Of a DNA stretch of 33,544 nt, positions 1 through 7,179 are shown one piece after another (within the stretch, counting starts at the first letter, position 1; each line of letters starts with the position of its first letter). Position numbers and translations under genes: made by a program. The stretch is from JAJTHC01 sp044358835. Lineage in GTDB: Bacteria; Cyanobacteriota; Vampirovibrionia; Vampirovibrionales; JAJTHC01. The stretch is taken from positions 1-33,544 of the forward strand of contig JBIKNF010000014.1 in assembly GCA_044358835.1 (NCBI GenBank), read 5' to 3'. The notes under the pieces were generated by a model, which worked only from the letters and a program-made list of their open reading frames with translations, did not search any database and was not told where the DNA came from.

Positions 1-1
1 T

Positions 2-23
2 ATACTTTTAAAAAGTATTTTTT
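2..23 (+). other. AT-only inverted repeat followed by T-run
   Basis: ATACTTTT is followed after one base by its exact complement AAAAGTAT and then a T-run. It could be the tail of a terminator for a gene left of the window, but a stem without G or C is weak, so function is uncertain. Confidence 0.25.
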
Positions 24-29
24 AATATT

Positions 30-467
30 ATGAAACTTGCCCCGATGAACGCTTACCCCCCCCCCCCGCGCGAAGGTGCATCCGCTAAACCCAGCACCCT
101 GCGAACTGGTCAATTACTATTTCACAATGAACTTATAGAAGTACACGACGACGAAGCTTTTTTTAAAGTTTGGCAAGAAATAAAAACCATTTTTCCTGAA
201 AGAAGAGACTTTCTAGCTTTGCTTGTCGCGGGCTGGCATGATATTGTAAACGTAAATATCGCTAAAGTCGCTAAAGATCGTCATGTCATGGAGGTCGAAG
301 GGATTGCAAGTGAGCTCCGGTATCATCACAAGCTAGAAAGTGATCTTCCGGACCGAGAGCTATTAACAAGAATTGTTTCTGCTTATGATGCGTTTAAGGA
401 ACAGTTTCCAGGCTTCCTCAAAATAGAGATTCAACCCCTACTAGATCAATACTTTGATAAAGCGTAA
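30..467 (+). CDS. hypothetical protein with poly-proline/poly-C start
   Basis: This is an unrecognised 145-residue soluble protein with no signal peptide or membrane segment. It looks mainly helical and charged from about residue 35 on (for example FFKVWQEIKTIFPERRDF and LLTRIVSAYDAFKEQF). An in-frame TAA at 9-11 limits the start to ATG 30 or ATG 45. Neither has a visible Shine-Dalgarno sequence, so the start is uncertain. A run of 12 C bases at 56-67 encodes most of PPPP a few codons into the frame; a change of one base there would shift the reading frame. The gene is convergent with the recombinase, 17 bases apart. I cannot name a function. The length and clean open frame support a real gene. 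Confidence 0.6.
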   Translation: MKLAPMNAYPPPPREGASAKPSTLRTGQLLFHNELIEVHDDEAFFKVWQEIKTIFPERRDFLALLVAGWHDIVNVNIAKVAKDRHVMEVEGIASELRYHHKLESDLPDRELLTRIVSAYDAFKEQFPGFLKIEIQPLLDQYFDKA

Positions 468-484
468 CCCTAATAAGGCGTTGC

Positions 485-1480
485 TCAAACCTGCTTCGCG
501 CGCGGGTGGGCCTGTAAGTAAGCTTGACGCAGGCGGTCGGTGTTGATGTGCGTGTAGATCTGCGTTGAGCGGATCGACACATGCCCCAAGAGTTCTTGCA
601 CCAAACGCAACTCAACCCCGTTATTCAACAAATGCGTCGCAAAACTATGCCGAAACACATGCGGATGCAACGGCGCTTCCAGCCCCCCCGCCTGCCCCAA
701 GTTCGCCAACAATCGATGCACCGAACGTTCGCTTAGGCGATGCCCCCGTGTGTTTAAAAACAACGCATTAGACGCCTTCGCTGTTGAAGGACACTGCTGA
801 AGCAACGCTTCACGCAAGGGCAACCACGCTTGTAAAGACGCTAAAAAATCCGCACTGCAAAAGGCAATGCGTTCGCGATTGCCTTTGCCCAACACCTTGA
901 GTTCGCCTTCTTCACGGTTCAAAGCATAAAGATTCAACCCCACCAGTTCACTCACACGAATGCCACTGCTAAAGAGCAGTTTTACAATTAACTGGTTACG
1001 CAAGCCAGCATAGGGGGTTTTTTCAAGCGCAGGGGCCAGTTCAATCAACGCGTCTATGCGTTCTTTGCTCAAAAAATGAGGCAGGTTCTGCGGTAAACGA
1101 GGCTGATGAAACCGCAAGTTAAAGGTAGAAAGGGGGTAAAACTCTTCTTTCATGACGTATTTAAGCAAACTACGCAAGCTTGAACTTTTTCGGGCCAGCG
1201 TGGATCGTGACAAGGGTTGCCGTGCCAAATGCCCGAGGTACTGAGCGGGTAAATCTCGTAAGGTGGCCTTGTTGGGCGAAGGCATCGTGAGGGTTTTGAT
1301 GATCCAGTCCATAAACTCTAGGCTGTCGCGTTCATAAGCCCTTAGGGTGTGGCGTGAAAGCTGACGCTGAACGTCTAAATAACTCAAAAATTCTAAACGC
1401 CCCTGCCACAATGGTTTTAGCCACAAAGGCACCTGTGTTTCTAGCCCTGTTTTAGGGAAATTTGCGGGGTGTGAAGGCAT
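485..1480 (-). CDS. xerC: site-specific tyrosine recombinase XerC/XerD
   Basis: This is a 331-residue tyrosine recombinase of the Xer type, which would act at a dif-like site to resolve chromosome dimers with a partner Xer protein. The N-terminal SAM-like DNA-binding domain covers about residues 25-115 (FLSYLDVQRQLSRHTLRAYERD). The catalytic domain shows the complete set: R175 in SSGIRVSELVGL, K199 in LGKGNRER, H274 and R277 in HVFRHSFATHLL, H300 in ELLGHVSI and the nucleophile Y309 in STQIYTH. The first 20 residues are an extension compared with the usual ~300-residue Xer proteins. XerC versus XerD cannot be settled from sequence alone, and a host-specific integrase is less likely because there are no phage genes nearby. 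It is divergent from the PrsA-like gene. Confidence 0.88.
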   Translation of the reverse strand: MPSHPANFPKTGLETQVPLWLKPLWQGRLEFLSYLDVQRQLSRHTLRAYERDSLEFMDWIIKTLTMPSPNKATLRDLPAQYLGHLARQPLSRSTLARKSSSLRSLLKYVMKEEFYPLSTFNLRFHQPRLPQNLPHFLSKERIDALIELAPALEKTPYAGLRNQLIVKLLFSSGIRVSELVGLNLYALNREEGELKVLGKGNRERIAFCSADFLASLQAWLPLREALLQQCPSTAKASNALFLNTRGHRLSERSVHRLLANLGQAGGLEAPLHPHVFRHSFATHLLNNGVELRLVQELLGHVSIRSTQIYTHINTDRLRQAYLQAHPRAKQV

Positions 1481-1530
1481 GGAAACATCCTATGTTTGGG
1501 GGTTTTTGAATCGAACGGGTAAAGACGTCT

Positions 1531-1559
1531 TTGCCTATTTTAGCGTATTTTAGTATAAT
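1531..1559 (+). promoter_or_regulatory. sigma-70 promoter of the prsA-like operon
   Basis: TTGCCT (1531-1536), 17-base spacer, perfect TATAAT (1554-1559). Transcription would start near 1566, about 60 bases before the ATG at 1628. This argues against the earlier in-frame ATG at 1568. Confidence 0.7.
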
Positions 1560-1627
1560 AGGGTGTATTGATGTATTGGTTGTATGGCTTGTTTCAAAAA
1601 AGCAAGGCGAATAAAAAAGGAAATGCT

Positions 1628-2815
1628 ATGTCTGTTTTCGTAAAAATGCCTCGTGCCTGGGTGGCGGGTTGCTTGAGTTTGATGTTGGTGGCGTCCTTAA
1701 GTTTAAGTGGTTGCGGTCAACCCACAGGCTTGTTGAATACGTCACAAGGCGGGGCCACCGTTATGACGATTAACGGTACGGTCATCACCAAAAATGAGTA
1801 CGACAAAGCCTGCGAACAAACCGCCAAACAAATGGGCGTGGGGGACAATCCCCAAATGGCTAACAACAGTATTTTTAAAGAAATCATCAAGCAGCAAGCC
1901 CTTCAACAGCTTATTGCCCTTAGTGTGATTGATCAAGCGGTTAAAAAGAATAACATTCAAGTGCTTCCCCAAGAACTTGAAGCCAAGCGTCAAGAAATCA
2001 TTAAGCAAGTCGGTGGGGTATCTGCTCTTCAAGCCATTTTTAAGCAAAACAACATGAGCGAAGAAGACTTCAATTACCAGCTGAAACAAATGAAGCAGTT
2101 GGAAAAGTTGGTGGACAAATTAGGCCTTGTCAAAGGGGCAATTGCCTCTTCTGAAGTGGCTTCGTTTTACAAGGCGCATGAAATTGAGTTTGATTTACCG
2201 TTACAAATTGCCTCTTCCCATATTCTAATTAAAGCTATTCCTGCCAAAATTAGAGCCGACATTCAAGCCAAAAACAAATCCATTACGCCTCAAGAACTTG
2301 AAAAACAAGTGCAGGCGGAAATTGATGCCAAGAAAAAGAAGGCCGAAGACTTGCTGGCTGAAATTAAAAAAGCCCCTGCTAAATTTGGTGCTTTGGCCGA
2401 ACGCAATAGTGAAGACACCATGACCCAAGTTAAAAAAGGCGAAGTCGGCTTTATGCAACAACGCACGAGTGACCCAGGGTATTGGAAGGCGTTGGAAAAA
2501 GGCAAGTCGGGTGAATTGTTCCCTGAACTGGTGAAATCAGCCTATGGATTTCACATTGTTAAAGTGGGCGAAGTCAAACCCGCGCAGAAGAAAAATCTGA
2601 GCCAAGCCACCCCTGAAATTATTACCCTGCTTGAAGGTCAACGGCGCCAACAAGCCATTGGAACGTGGTTAGATGCGCAAATTGAAACGCTCAAAAAGCA
2701 AAACAAACTCGTGATTGCGGACGATTATAAACCTTCTTCACCTGAAGAAATGCAAAATCAGATGCAAGGGTCTGCCGAAGGACAAGCCCCTCCTGTTGCG
2801 TCTTCTCAACCCTAA
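1628..2815 (+). CDS. PrsA/SurA-like peptidyl-prolyl isomerase lipoprotein
   Basis: This is a predicted lipoprotein foldase that would help proteins fold outside the cytoplasmic membrane. I place the start at ATG 1628 because AAAAAGG lies 7 bases upstream and the promoter's start site is near 1566; the frame is open back to 1568. The 395-residue product has a signal peptide ending in the lipobox LSGC with C29 as lipidated cysteine. A SurA-N-like helical domain follows (about residues 45-190), then a parvulin (PpiC) domain at about 193-322 (ASSHILIKA, then GEVGFMQQ, and SAYGFHIVKVGEV). The Gln/Pro/Ser-rich tail looks disordered. It is first in an operon with the heptose nucleotidyltransferase and the LTXXQ protein, with gaps of about 45 and 40 bases. 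That context fits envelope biogenesis. PrsA versus SurA/PpiD naming is uncertain. Confidence 0.85.
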   Translation: MSVFVKMPRAWVAGCLSLMLVASLSLSGCGQPTGLLNTSQGGATVMTINGTVITKNEYDKACEQTAKQMGVGDNPQMANNSIFKEIIKQQALQQLIALSVIDQAVKKNNIQVLPQELEAKRQEIIKQVGGVSALQAIFKQNNMSEEDFNYQLKQMKQLEKLVDKLGLVKGAIASSEVASFYKAHEIEFDLPLQIASSHILIKAIPAKIRADIQAKNKSITPQELEKQVQAEIDAKKKKAEDLLAEIKKAPAKFGALAERNSEDTMTQVKKGEVGFMQQRTSDPGYWKALEKGKSGELFPELVKSAYGFHIVKVGEVKPAQKKNLSQATPEIITLLEGQRRQQAIGTWLDAQIETLKKQNKLVIADDYKPSSPEEMQNQMQGSAEGQAPPVASSQP

Positions 2816-2860
2816 CTCTTTCTAAAGAAAGACCTTGTAGTACGTAGGAAAATGCTTCCC

Positions 2861-3358
2861 ATGACGACTTCACGCGTGTTAGCCCTTGAAGAATTGCTTG
2901 AAACCTTGGCGCCTTTGCGAAAAGCGGGCCAAAGCGTTGTGACGACCAATGGGTGCTTTGATTTATTTCACGTGGGGCATTTACGGTACTTACAAGCCAG
3001 TAAGGCCTTGGGTGATTTGTTGGTGGTGGCTCTTAATAGTGATGCTTCCGTCAAAACCTTTAAGGATGATGGACGCCCTATTGTGCCCCAAGCTGAACGT
3101 GCCGAACTTTTAAGCGCGTTGCGGTGCGTGGATTATGTCACCATTTTTGACGCGACCAGCCCGGTGGATGTGTTGAGCGCCCTTGCGCCAGACGTTCACA
3201 CCAAAGGCGCCGATTACACGCTTGAAACCCTGCCTGAAGCGCCTACGCTTACGGCACTGGGAACCAAAATTGCGTTTATTGACTTGGTGGAAGGACGTTC
3301 GACGTCTTCATTGATTCAGTCGATTTTAAAGGTGTACGCACAGCCTACTGCCCCTTAG
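2861..3358 (+). CDS. rfaE2: D-glycero-beta-D-manno-heptose 1-phosphate adenylyltransferase (RfaE2/HldE C-terminal type)
   Basis: This is a stand-alone nucleotidyltransferase that activates heptose 1-phosphate with ATP to give ADP-heptose for the lipopolysaccharide inner core. The N-terminal TTNGCFDLFHVGHLRYL block carries the HxGH signature of the cytidylyltransferase superfamily (about residues 37-40 from the chosen start). The C-terminal EGRSTSSLIQSI matches the family's ISTS/T nucleotide-binding motif, and the length is right for the E. coli HldE C-terminal domain. Start choice: AGGA at 2846-2849 is 11 bases from ATG 2861 but only 2 from ATG 2852, so 2861 is preferred; the two differ by three residues. 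No sugar kinase (RfaE1) domain is fused or adjacent. A related cytidylyltransferase role cannot be excluded. Confidence 0.85.
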   Translation: MTTSRVLALEELLETLAPLRKAGQSVVTTNGCFDLFHVGHLRYLQASKALGDLLVVALNSDASVKTFKDDGRPIVPQAERAELLSALRCVDYVTIFDATSPVDVLSALAPDVHTKGADYTLETLPEAPTLTALGTKIAFIDLVEGRSTSSLIQSILKVYAQPTAP

Positions 3359-3398
3359 AAGTCGGGGACTTTAGAAGCCAAAAAAAGGAGGATTCCGC

Positions 3399-3938
3399 AT
3401 GAAACGAAGCATCGTAACGGTACTATTAGGCCTTTTGATTTTAAGTGGTTTGGGTGGGAATGCTTCTGCATTTGCTGAACCTTGTTGTAATGCCCCTAAA
3501 AAAAGCACCAAACGCTTTAGCTGCCCGTGGAATTCAAACAGCGCTGCTTCGCCTAAAAAGTCGTATTGCACCGTGGGCTTTGGTATGGATCGCTTGGCTT
3601 TAGATTGGGTCGATTCGCTTGGGCTAACGCCTGAACAATGCACGGCCTTTGAAGCCCTTAAAACCCAATACGCCAAAGAAGTCACCCCCTTAGAAGAAAA
3701 AAGTCGGGCCAGTAAACGAACCTTGCTCGAATACTTGGGATGCCCTAGCTTTAATCAAGAAACGATGAATGGCTTAATTGACGCTTACACGGCTCAAAAA
3801 AACACGATGCTCAAAGCACGTATGGATTATTACGTCCATGCTCAGCAACTGCTTAGCCCGCAACAGCTTGAAAAAAGTCGTGCGTTTTGGGTAAAGCATT
3901 TTGAATCAATGCCTCACACGGCAAAGGTCATGCCGTAA
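3399..3938 (+). CDS. Spy/CpxP-like LTXXQ-motif periplasmic protein
   Basis: This secreted 179-residue protein has a clear signal peptide (MKRSIVTVLLGLLILSGLGG, cleavage likely after ASA at 22-24). The mature part has a Cys-rich N-terminal section (C29, C30, C42, C57) and then a helical part with the paired motifs LGLTPEQ (about 74-80) and LLSPQQ. These are typical of the LTXXQ family of periplasmic chaperones and metal sensors (Spy, CpxP, CnrX/ZraP relatives). The cysteines could bind metal or form disulfides, which is inference. A strong Shine-Dalgarno, AAGGAGG, sits just before the ATG. It is the last gene of the envelope operon that starts with the foldase lipoprotein, which fits a chaperone-like role. 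It is convergent with the regulator, about 20 bases apart. Confidence 0.7.
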   Translation: MKRSIVTVLLGLLILSGLGGNASAFAEPCCNAPKKSTKRFSCPWNSNSAASPKKSYCTVGFGMDRLALDWVDSLGLTPEQCTAFEALKTQYAKEVTPLEEKSRASKRTLLEYLGCPSFNQETMNGLIDAYTAQKNTMLKARMDYYVHAQQLLSPQQLEKSRAFWVKHFESMPHTAKVMP

Positions 3939-3959
3939 AAGGCGTTAACGCTTGCCCGA

Positions 3960-4739
3960 TTAAAAAATGGGGTTGATATCTTCCATGCGAACAATGCCTT
4001 GACGCATGGCAAAGACGGCTGCTTGGGTGCGGTCATCCACACACAGTTTTTGTAGAATACTATGCACATGGGCTTTGGCGGTGGCTTTGGTAATGACGCA
4101 CTTTTCGGCAATGTCCGCGTTTGAAAAGCCTTCAACAATCAATTTCAACACTTCCATTTCACGAGGCGTCAAGGGGCAGTCCATGGTTTGATTCGGAGAG
4201 TGAGGCACCGGTACGCCCACAAGGGTATGATGACGTTGCGCCGTTGATTTTTCACCCGCACCTTGGCCAACAGGCAGCGAATTGCCTTGAAAACGCCCCA
4301 ACACCAAACGCGCAATACCGGGATCCAACCAACTGGCGCCTTCGGCTACGGTGTCAATAGCGGTTTTAAGGGTTTCAAAACTCGCGCCTTTTAGGCAATA
4401 GGCATCGGCTCCAGCCCCTAGGGCGGCAAACACATCGTTGGCGTCGTCCTTAGAAGTGAGCATCATCACAGGGATGGAAGGAAAACGGGCTTTGATGCGT
4501 TGGGTGGCTTCAATGCCGTCCATGTCTGGTAAGCCAATATCCATTAGAATCAACTCACAGTCGCCTTGGCGTTTTTCCACTACGCTTAGGGCTTCTTTGC
4601 CTGTTTCAGCTTCACCAACTACCGTGTAACGGGGTTCTTGTTCTAGCATTAAACGCAGGCCAATACGCGTCATTTGATGATCTTCTACTAAAATCAGCTT
4701 CAGTGTTTTTGTAGGCTTAGAGGGTTCTGTGGCGTGCAT
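3960..4739 (-). CDS. NarL/FixJ-family response regulator (REC + LuxR HTH)
   Basis: This 259-residue two-domain transcription regulator has an N-terminal receiver domain (about 13-130) with acidic residues E19/D20, phosphoacceptor D67 in LILMDIGLPDMDG, T95 and K117, all as expected for an active receiver. A linker of about 55 residues, longer than usual, leads to a LuxR-type helix-turn-helix at about 188-250 (LTPREMEVLKLIVEGFSNADIAEKCVITKATAKAHVHSILQKL). No histidine kinase is adjacent, so it is an orphan regulator with unknown signal and targets. On the minus strand a TATACT (4799-4804) could be the -10 of its promoter, but I see no convincing -35. It is divergent from bioD. Confidence 0.9.
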   Translation of the reverse strand: MHATEPSKPTKTLKLILVEDHQMTRIGLRLMLEQEPRYTVVGEAETGKEALSVVEKRQGDCELILMDIGLPDMDGIEATQRIKARFPSIPVMMLTSKDDANDVFAALGAGADAYCLKGASFETLKTAIDTVAEGASWLDPGIARLVLGRFQGNSLPVGQGAGEKSTAQRHHTLVGVPVPHSPNQTMDCPLTPREMEVLKLIVEGFSNADIAEKCVITKATAKAHVHSILQKLCVDDRTQAAVFAMRQGIVRMEDINPIF

Positions 4740-4951
4740 AAGATTTCCTTATTCTGCTTGAGGCGTAAGCAATGGGGATTTATAGAGTGTTCGCTAGTAG
4801 TATAACATAAAGGTGTAGAAGCGGTTACAAAAATGCTTTAAAGGCTCCTCCGTTTATGCTAGACTTTAGTTGTGGCGGACTTTGCAAAAAGTCCATGTGC
4901 CTTGTCCCTTTTCTGTAGGAAAAGAGCCTCAAAATAGGATGCTTCCCCCCG

Positions 4952-5626
4952 ATGCAAAACCGTGACGATCTATTTATTACAGGGACGGACACCGATGTGG
5001 GCAAAACCTACGTCACCGCCCAAATCGCGCAACTGGCGCTTGAACAAGGCAAGCGCGTGGCCATTTACAAACCTGTTCAAACGGGCGTGACTACTTTTGA
5101 AGAAGGCGATGCCTATGCCTGTTTGAAGCACTTACAGTTTCACCCAAACCTACATGTGGAAACCACCTATCAATTTACGCCCCCAGCGGCCCCAAGCGTT
5201 TGCGATGTAGAGGGGATTATTTCGATTGAAGTGATCGTGGCGCGTTTTCACGCCTTAAAATCCACCTATGACGTGGTACTGGTGGAAGGGGCTGGCGGCG
5301 TGATGTGTCCATTAACACCTCATACCCTGATGCTGGATCTGATTGAAGCGTTAGGCCTTTCAACCGTCTTAGTGAGTCGTTATACCCTTGGCACTCTAAA
5401 TCATACGTTAATGTCGTTTGAACTGCTTAAACAGCGAAACCTCGCGGTAGAAGCCCTCGTCCTTTCTGAAGGGGCTGTTCCTTTGCCTGAAGCGCTCAAA
5501 CAATCTCTTGCTGTGCAAAGCGTGGTGCAACAACTGACTCATTATGCCCCAAACCTTTCCGTGTGGGATGCACCCCACGGTAAAGGACTCCTCAAAGGAT
5601 CCCAAGGTGCCGCGCTTCATGTCTAA
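4952..5626 (+). CDS. bioD: dethiobiotin synthetase
   Basis: BioD closes the ureido ring of dethiobiotin from 7,8-diaminopelargonate, CO2 and ATP, the penultimate step of biotin synthesis, in the cytoplasm. The 224-residue product shows the P-loop GTDTDVGKT (residues 11-19), the catalytic/substrate segment YKPVQTG with K40, and VVLVEGAGGVMCPLT, all family hallmarks. AGGA at 4936-4939 lies 12 bases before the ATG, with a C6 run between. The other bio genes are not in the window. It overlaps the next gene by 8 bases, so the two are co-transcribed. Confidence 0.92.
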   Translation: MQNRDDLFITGTDTDVGKTYVTAQIAQLALEQGKRVAIYKPVQTGVTTFEEGDAYACLKHLQFHPNLHVETTYQFTPPAAPSVCDVEGIISIEVIVARFHALKSTYDVVLVEGAGGVMCPLTPHTLMLDLIEALGLSTVLVSRYTLGTLNHTLMSFELLKQRNLAVEALVLSEGAVPLPEALKQSLAVQSVVQQLTHYAPNLSVWDAPHGKGLLKGSQGAALHV

Positions 5627-6617
5627 CTCACCCGCCTCATCTTTTCCTTCTTCTGCTGGGCATCCGTTTATTTTGGAAGCACATGCCTTGGCTGGAACAA
5701 AACCTTACCGCACCTACAATCAATTTTTACAAGACACCTTCGGTTGCCGAGTCTATAAAGTTTCTATTGACGCAGGGTTCACCTGCCCCAATATCGACGG
5801 CACAAAAGGCTTTGGGGGCTGTACCTTCTGCGACGAAACCGGCTCTTCTTCACGCACCAATGACTTAAAAACACCTATTGCTCAACAAATGTTGAAGAAC
5901 ATGGCGCATCGTCGTAAACGTTTTAAGGCCGAAAAGTTCATTGCCTATTTTCAAGCCAACACCAATACCTATGCCCCCGTTGAACGCCTAAAACGACTGT
6001 ATGACCAAGCCTTAACGGTGGATGAAGACGTCGTGGGCCTCGCGATTTCAACGCGTCCAGATTGTGTGAGCCCTGAAATACTTGACTTGATTGCCAGCTA
6101 CAAAGTTCGCGTGCCCTATGTAAGTGTGGAATACGGCTTGCAAAGCATTCATGACCGTTCGCTCGCGCTGGTGAACCGATGCGAACGCTTTGCGGATTTT
6201 TTGCAAGCCTATGAATGGACGCAAGCACGAGGGCTGGATCACTGTATTCACGTCATTTTAGGCATGCCGGGCGAAACCCATGCGGACATGATGCAAACCG
6301 CAGACAAACTGGCTGAACTTAAGGTGGCGGGCGTTAAAATTCACTTGTTGGTGGCCATGAATCACACCCCCATTGCCGAAGATTACCGCAACGGACGCTG
6401 GCAGAGCATGGATTTTGACACGTACGTCAACACCTGTGTGGACTTTATTGAGCGGTTGCATCCTGAATGTGTGATTCATCGGGTGGCGGGCAACGGCCAC
6501 TTTAAGCATGTGGTGGCTCCTGCGTGGATGGCCAGCCAACGTCAGGAGGTGATGTCCGCCATTGACGCGTGCTTTGCTCAGCGAGGGAGCAAGCAGGGTG
6601 ATGCGTGCCGTTTTTAA
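5619..6617 (+). CDS. TIGR01212/YhcC-family radical SAM protein
   Basis: This 332-residue radical SAM enzyme belongs to the YhcC-type family; its substrate is not known to me. The start ATG 5619 overlaps the bioD stop (TAA 5624-5626) with CAAGGTG just upstream; the frame is open to 5544 inside bioD, but those residues are out-of-frame bioD sequence. The Fe-S/SAM motif is C56-x11-C68-x2-C71 in FTCPNIDGTKGFGGCTFCD, the arrangement expected for YhcC rather than the classic Cx3Cx2C. The conserved ISTRPDC and VEYGLQS segments follow. The C-terminal VAGNGHFKHVVAP region is also typical. Translational coupling to bioD is notable because BioB, another radical SAM enzyme, acts in the same pathway, but a biotin role for this protein is only a guess. 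Confidence 0.87.
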   Translation: MSNSPASSFPSSAGHPFILEAHALAGTKPYRTYNQFLQDTFGCRVYKVSIDAGFTCPNIDGTKGFGGCTFCDETGSSSRTNDLKTPIAQQMLKNMAHRRKRFKAEKFIAYFQANTNTYAPVERLKRLYDQALTVDEDVVGLAISTRPDCVSPEILDLIASYKVRVPYVSVEYGLQSIHDRSLALVNRCERFADFLQAYEWTQARGLDHCIHVILGMPGETHADMMQTADKLAELKVAGVKIHLLVAMNHTPIAEDYRNGRWQSMDFDTYVNTCVDFIERLHPECVIHRVAGNGHFKHVVAPAWMASQRQEVMSAIDACFAQRGSKQGDACRF

Positions 6618-6832
6618 AAAAGGGATCGATTGTCACCGTTTTGTTACAAAGCGCATCATAATTCTTAAGAAATACTTAATGCTTATGTAAGGTGCAATAA
6701 ACAATCAAGCCCCTTGCCCCACGGCAAACCCACCGACGAATCAAACCGACCAAACACAACCACATAAAACACCCTAGCTATTCCCTCTCCTTTTCGTTCA
6801 AACCAAGTTTTACAGGGGGAATACATAGGTAT
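6618..6832 (+). other. gene-free stretch after the radical SAM gene
   Basis: There is no credible reading frame here. The part from about 6705 to 6800 is very poor in G (runs of C and A). TTGTCA (6630-6635), 18 bases, CATCAT (6654-6659) could be a weak plus-strand promoter, and a good terminator follows at 6833-6870. A long 3' UTR of the bioD operon or a separate small RNA of about 200 nt are both possible. Confidence 0.3.
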
Positions 6833-6870
6833 GAGCGATATTGACGTGAAGTCTATCGCTCTTTTTATTT
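6833..6870 (+). terminator. Rho-independent terminator, plus strand
   Basis: GAGCGATA (6833-6840) pairs with TATCGCTC (6854-6861), with a further GAC/GTC pairing inside the loop, followed by TTTTTATTT. It would end transcription from the bioD/radical SAM operon or from a small RNA starting in the preceding gene-free stretch. Confidence 0.7.
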
Positions 6871-6897
6871 GTAGGGGAAATTATTTAAAACACTATA
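6871..6897. repeat. 27-bp repeat, copy 1
   Basis: It starts GTAGGGGAAATT and ends AAAACACTATA, and differs from the copy at 29908-29934 at two positions only. Both copies lie at the 3' side of genes on both strands. Confidence 0.6.
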
Positions 6898-6899
6898 TT

Positions 6900-6928
6900 A
6901 AAAAATCCCCCGCTAAAGCGGAGGATTT
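6900..6928 (-). terminator. Rho-independent terminator of tRNA-Asp
   Basis: On the minus strand a stem of 10 pairs with one mismatch (arms 6918-6928 and 6903-6913, loop TTTA) is followed by six T bases. It lies directly after the encoded CCA of the tRNA. Confidence 0.75.
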
Positions 6929-6930
6929 AA

Positions 6931-7007
6931 TGGCGGGCCAGACGAGGCTCGAACTCGCGACCTCATGCGTGACAGGCATGCACTCTAACCAACTGAGCTA
7001 CTGGCCC
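6931..7007 (-). tRNA. tRNA-Asp (GTC)
   Basis: This 77-base tRNA includes an encoded CCA end. The acceptor stem GGGCCAG pairs perfectly with CTGGCCC. The anticodon GTC (complement of 6971-6973) sits in the loop CTGTCAC. The D-arm AGCTCAGTTGGTTAGAGT and the T-loop GTTCGAGCC are canonical. The discriminator base is G, as expected for Asp identity. It is a single tRNA gene with its own terminator, upstream of and divergent from the DHH gene. Confidence 0.97.
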
Positions 7008-7179
7008 TTATTGTAAAGTAACTTTTTAGCAACTTCACTGGTTTTATTTAATCGTGAACAGAACTTAAACGCAAGCTTTTTTTGCAATAAAGCGTATTTA
7101 AAGCTAGAGTTGTACCAAAACCCTTCGATATGGGTTATAATAAAGGATATAAAATTTCACAAAAGGAAGTACCGTCAGT

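Noticed and set aside
1531..1559. dif site next to the Xer gene
   Set aside because: The AT-rich palindrome-like sequence is fully explained as a promoter, and no 11-6-11 Xer site is visible.
6660..6870. 6S RNA
   Set aside because: Size would fit, but the C/A-rich middle cannot form the long rod with central bubble.
6831..7016. 61-codon frame starting after AGGT
   Set aside because: It reads through a terminator, a second terminator and the antisense of tRNA-Asp.
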